From: Hydra vulgaris
Lineage: Eukaryota; Cnidaria; Hydrozoa; Anthoathecata; Hydridae
Assembly (NCBI RefSeq): GCF_038396675.1
Contig: NC_088920.1
Location: 28,090,001 to 28,154,000 of the forward strand
Direction: 5' to 3'
Length of the DNA: 64,000 nt
In this document: positions 59,791 to 64,000 of the stretch, in pieces
Layout of the letters: each line of letters opens with the position of its first letter
How positions within the stretch are numbered: the stretch's first letter is position 1
Notes under the pieces: generated by a model
What the model was told of the DNA's origin: nothing
What the model saw: the letters and a program-made list of their open reading frames with translations, nothing else
Databases searched by the model: none
Position numbers and translations under genes: made by a program

Positions 59791-61074
59791 GGATCTTCTG
59801 GCAAGGATTATGAAATAAGTACTTGAGCTTTTACTATCAAATTTGGATAAAGTGTTTCCTGATCTATGTAGAATGTGCTGAAATTCAGAAAATGTTTCAT
59901 ATTTTATTTTAAAGATCTAAATTTTATATTATTCAATGAACATTTTTGTCGTATTTATTGTGAACAACTGCGGTGGAGTAGAGTAAATTAAATATTTTAA
60001 GAATCTATTTATTTTTAATTTCAGCACATAGAGTACCATATAGACTTAACTTAGTGAAAGTTTTAGATGGTAACTCTTTTTTGTTTTTTAGTAATCTTTG
60101 CCAAAATATAGTTCAATTTTCGCTAAAGTTGCCTTTAATTAGTCCTAATTAGGTACTAAATTTTTTATTTATTTTTATATTTTTTATATCATTTCAAATG
60201 TTCAATAACAATTTAGAAACTTAAGAAACATGATATCAACAAAATAATATAATAAACACATTCGTTTATTTACCTATGTACCACCTTAACATTTACATAA
60301 TAACAAATGTAATTTATGTTTCAAAAACTTAAAAAAAAATCCTTAACAGAAAGAAAACAGACACCTTATTAAGTAATCTGAAATTCAAGTTAAAAGATAT
60401 TAGATCAAACTGCGATTTATTTAAATTAGAGACTCTTTCTATTTGCAGTAAATGGAAAATAAAATCAACTTTTAGGTTTAAGAGGTAACCGAAAAAGACT
60501 TTATATTTGGGTTTTTTTTCTTCTTAGAGTTAAGTGGAATGATGAAAGACTAATGAGTTAAATAAAAGTTATTTATATGAACATTATAATTGATAGACTT
60601 ATTAAAATGGAAAAATATTCAAATTCTTTTATATTTTGAGCAACCTCAAAACTTTATAAAATTGTTGGAAGATGATCTAATTGGATCAGTTAAATTAATA
60701 CAACAGAATTACCTAGAAAATTTATAAAAAATTTTCTAACTTAAATAAATAATGCAATCATTTAAAAAAAAAATGATATTGCAGAAATAGTTGCAATCAT
60801 TTTTATAAAAAAGTGATATTGCAGAAATAACGCAATTGTTTTTACAAAAAAAAGATATTCCAGAAACAAACAAATTTTATAAAAAAATGATATTGCAGAA
60901 ATAATGCAATCATTTTTATAAAAAAATTATATTTCAGAAACAAATAATTTTTACAAAAAAATGATATTGCAGAAACAATAAAAGACTTAGCTAACATACT
61001 GCTCATCTTTAGATTTAGCCAAAATACTGCTCACCTAAAAACAGTTTTATTGAGGGCGATTTTTCATATGTAAA
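59791..61074. other. Non-coding stretch with tandem repeats
   Basis: No gene seen. Contains the tandem array at 60,751-60,981. Confidence 0.5.
60751..60981. repeat. Tandem repeat, about 38-bp unit, six copies
   Basis: Unit of the form ATGATATTGCAGAAATAATG followed by CAATCATTTTTATAAAAAA, repeated six times with substitutions and small deletions. Each unit is itself partly palindromic (TTGCAGAAATAATGCAA). Confidence 0.85.
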
Positions 61075-61295
61075 TATAACAATATTGCTATTGATGACAA
61101 AACCTGTGACAGTCGGTAGAGCAGAAAGATGCTTCAGCAAATTAAAGTGATATCAAAACATATTTAAGAAATAATATGTCTCACAAACGTCTAAAATATT
61201 TTGACGATAGCGAGCGATATGGAACAAACATAAACATTAGATACTGTATTTGAGGAATTTGAGAATAAGAAGGCAAGAAAAATTCATATTTAAAG
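61075..61295 (+). pseudogene. hAT transposase C-terminal fragment
   Basis: PVTVGRAERCFSKLK at about 61,100, then, one frame over, NNMSHKRLKYFDD, then LDTVFEEFENKKARKIHI in a third. These are the dimerisation block of a hAT transposase, in the order expected. Only the last about 70 codons remain. Confidence 0.7.
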
Positions 61296-61593
61296 TAATC
61301 AAATAAATAAAAAATTCCTTTGGATATTCTTCAAATTTTTGTTTTTATTCCTCATGGCATCCTAATAACTACGGCTGAAAATAGTAGAGCCGCGACGTAT
61401 TTAAAATTTTTGTCATAGCCACAAGGGAGGTTAAGTTAGTTTTTGACATGAGCTATGCTTTTTTTTATTTTCGATATAAGGTATGCTTCCCTCAAACATA
61501 ATTTCGATGTTCTTTTTTCTATAAATATTTAGAGAAGAGATTTTTTCTTTTATAACATACTTTGCGGTTAAAAATGTAACAATCTACATAAAC

Positions 61594-61654
61594 TTACAAA
61601 TAAAATTAACGAAGAAGACTTAATTTTTGTTTTCTTCATTAATTTTATTTGTAA
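61594..61654. repeat. 23-bp inverted repeat
   Basis: TTACAAATAAAATTAACGAAG at the left arm (61594-61616) pairs with 61632-61654 with one mismatch, 15-base loop. Confidence 0.85.
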
Positions 61655-62772
61655 ATTTAATTTTGTCACCGAGCGCCGTGTTAAAATATATGTTTTACAA
61701 ATTTTTAGTTACGTCAATCGCTTTTAAAATAAAATATGACTATCCATTAATAAGAGTGCAACATTTTTCTCTAATACCTGCTGGTAAGAAATAAAGTGCT
61801 TTATTGAAACTAAAAAAAATTTAACTTTCTTTTTAAAATCTAACCTCTCTTGCAGCATAATACTAAGTAAGGTAACTAAGGAGCCAAACATTAAAAAAAA
61901 AATTTGCATTTTATTTTTAAGGTATAAATACAAACTACACCACTATGTTAGCTACTGCCTTGACAAAAAAAGAATACTTTAGATGTTTTTTGATTGATGT
62001 TTTAGTACATAAATTACATCACCTTCTGGAAGGGAGCGGAGAATTTATTAGTCTTGTGACAACTCGTATGGGACTTGTTACTAAAAAGTTACGGTGCTTA
62101 AACGAGTGGTTAGGAAAGGGGTTAAAAACGGTCAAAATTGTGTGACGTAATTTCAGGATGACTCCTAAACTTATATTAGATAAAAAATCCATAACTAATT
62201 CTCATAATTCTCATTTTAAAGAAACACATGTTCGGAGGCACTTCATGCACCTTTGAATAAGAGTTATAAGTTATTTTCTAAAATATCCCCGATGAAGAAA
62301 GGAGATTTTTTAAAACTGTTCCATTAACAATCAAAGTAAACTTAGTTTTTTCTATAGTTTTAAGAGATTCAGAGTGAAAAGATATACTTTTTTTGTTCGT
62401 TTTTATGTTATTTTTTGTTATCACATAGTTAGTTAGTATAATATATTTCGCTGTTCATATAAAAATAAATAGTTGTATTACAAGGAAACTTTTACGTTAC
62501 ACAAAGAATATAAATAAAAACAAATTGAGGCTCAAAGAAGCGACGGATGAGAGGTGTCATAACAATATTTTCATAGAGCCTCTTTAACAATAACATGTAA
62601 AGCCAACATGGTTTTAGTAAGTTTACAATAAATATTTTCTGTGAAAAATACTACGTAAAGATTATAAAAACTTCGTTGCAATAAAAATACTAAAATTTTT
62701 AGTCAAACAACGTTAAAATAAAGATGCAGTAGCTTGTCAAATATATAAAGTAAATACTTATAAGATCTAGGA

Positions 62773-62874
<102 letters not shown>

Positions 62875-62930
62875 GTGTGTATTATGAATAGTTAATTTTA
62901 ATTCGTTTTTCAGAATAGGAACATTTTGTT

Positions 62931-63820
62931 TTAATATGTAGTTATTATAGTAAATAATTGATCAGTTAAGTTTTGATTTCTTAAAATATACTTTAAAAAC
63001 ACTAAACCACTGAGAATTTCGGCAGTCAATCTGGAACGCATTTTTGTTGAAAAATTTCCGTCAATGAAAAAAACACTTTCACAACCCACTAATGTAGGCT
63101 TAATGGTAAGAAGTGCTTTGTATAATTGTTCCAAGTTATTTGTTCTCTTCCCATTTCCTTCAATAATTTTGAGCTCTATTTCAAGTTACAAAGGTTCATG
63201 GATTTGTTTTGGTGGCGCTAAAAATGTTAACAACAAGTTATGAAGAGTGCGTTCACTAAAAGATGCACTTTTTTCCTGTGCTATTACTCTAACTTCAACG
63301 AGCATTTTGGATTCCTCAAAATAAACGTTTATACAATTGCTTTGCAATTAATTTTACATTACATTTAGATGAATATAATTAAAATTAATTCGATTGTGGA
63401 TATTGGTCATTGTGGAGGAACATAAGTAGAGAAACTATAGATGTGATCGGCATTTAGAGCCAAAGGCGTGCTGGTTTTTTGAAGTTTATTGAAAACAAAA
63501 ATTATAGTTCCTTCGGAAATAATCAATTTCGCCTCTTTTTTACTTAATTCAATCACAGCTTATGGTAAAGGCTCCAATAAAACTACAAGCTCTTTAAGGT
63601 GTGAAATACGGTTACCAAATGGAACCATTGCACCTAGTTCCTCTAAAGTCATATAGATAAGGTCACATTTAGTTATGAAAAAAGTCATATATATAGGGTC
63701 ACATGTTGCTATGAAAAAAGTCATACAGATAGGGTCACATGTTGTTGATAGGGTCACACGTTGTTTATAAAAATGTTCTGCTATCTTAATGTTGGCGTTG
63801 TTTGTCAAAATAAAATACAA
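62931..63820 (-). pseudogene. hAT transposase C-terminal half, broken
   Basis: On the minus strand: HLKELVVLLEPLP (about 63,580), then ELSKKEAKLIISEGTIIFVF, then EVRVIAQEKSASFSERTLHN (about 63,280), NNLEQLYKALLTIKPTLVGC and GNFSTKMRSRL (63,130-63,010) with LSGLVFLKYIL. This is the middle and dimerisation region of a hAT transposase, different in sequence from the copy at 30-32 kb. Stops and frame changes are present. Confidence 0.75.
63649..63765. repeat. Imperfect tandem repeat within hAT remnant
   Basis: A unit of about 43 bases (AAGTCATATAGATAAGGTCA, then CATGTTGCTATGAAAA) occurs three times, plus a partial fourth, inside the open frame at 63,560-63,820, adding CDPIYMTFFI-type repeats to the translated protein. 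Confidence 0.85.
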
Positions 63821-64000
63821 ATTTTATTTCTTAACGGAAAAAAATATGTAAATTGAAAAAAACCATGGTCGTATTGTAATTTTTACAACTGCTGTATTTT
63901 TGGAATTTTTTTTTAACATTTTGTTATCAAAACTTTTTTTACTATTTAAATATAATTACAAAAAAATTATTTTTTTATAAAAAGGTACGACACCAACAAA

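Noticed and set aside
61945..62145. 66-residue ORF (LLEGSGEFISLVTTRMGLV)
   Set aside because: No recognised family and no support from neighbours.

Overview
The window looks like gene-poor, transposon-dominated genomic DNA of a cnidarian, most likely a Hydra species. That is an inference from the very high A+T content, many long (TA)n arrays, and the particular mix of Penelope, Helitron, hAT, Mutator-like, mariner, LINE and Polinton sequences. I recognise no ordinary host gene with exons, and I noticed no tRNA, rRNA or CRISPR array while reading. Nearly every coding stretch belongs to a mobile or virus-like element, and most are broken.

Region by region: 0-25 kb is a graveyard of smaller elements. 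It holds a broken hypothetical ORF, a Penelope-like element (RT end plus GIY-YIG endonuclease), a Helitron Rep gene, a LINE RT fragment, a 722-bp MITE with matching termini, and a second LINE interrupted by a complete but dead mariner element with TA duplications. It also holds a 150-bp inverted repeat around a (TA)n array, a fragment of a Polinton-type DNA polymerase, and an almost intact hAT-like transposase-derived gene. About 25.3-36.8 kb is a heavily decayed virus-like element with an A32/FtsK-type packaging ATPase, a jelly-roll-type capsid protein and several small conserved ORFs. A 3.2-kb hAT transposon with perfect 8-bp target duplications is inserted in it.

About 36.8-56.5 kb is the main object: a nearly full-length Polinton/Maverick with terminal inverted repeats. 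It encodes PLA2-integrase-chromodomain, packaging ATPase, penton-like minor capsid, major capsid, protein-primed DNA polymerase B, adenain-like protease, a fibre-like protein and several smaller conserved Polinton proteins. Most core genes carry only one or two lesions (single nonsense codons or 1-nt indels), so the element died fairly recently. Protease, fibre-like protein and some small ORFs are intact.

The most unusual part is the right third of the Polinton. It carries genes I associate with nucleocytoplasmic large DNA viruses: a VLTF3-like late transcription factor, a homologue of a conserved NCLDV (ssDNA-binding-type) protein, and a 22-residue WLSxNPNAIE-type repeat protein. Nearly every gene of the element is preceded, just before its ATG, by a T-tract followed by TTTATATA-like sequence. 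A self-encoded late transcription system acting on this promoter is the main hypothesis I offer.

About 56.5-64 kb returns to transposon debris: a broken Mutator-like transposase, a second Mutator-like C-terminal fragment in the opposite orientation, two hAT fragments, tandem repeats and hairpins.
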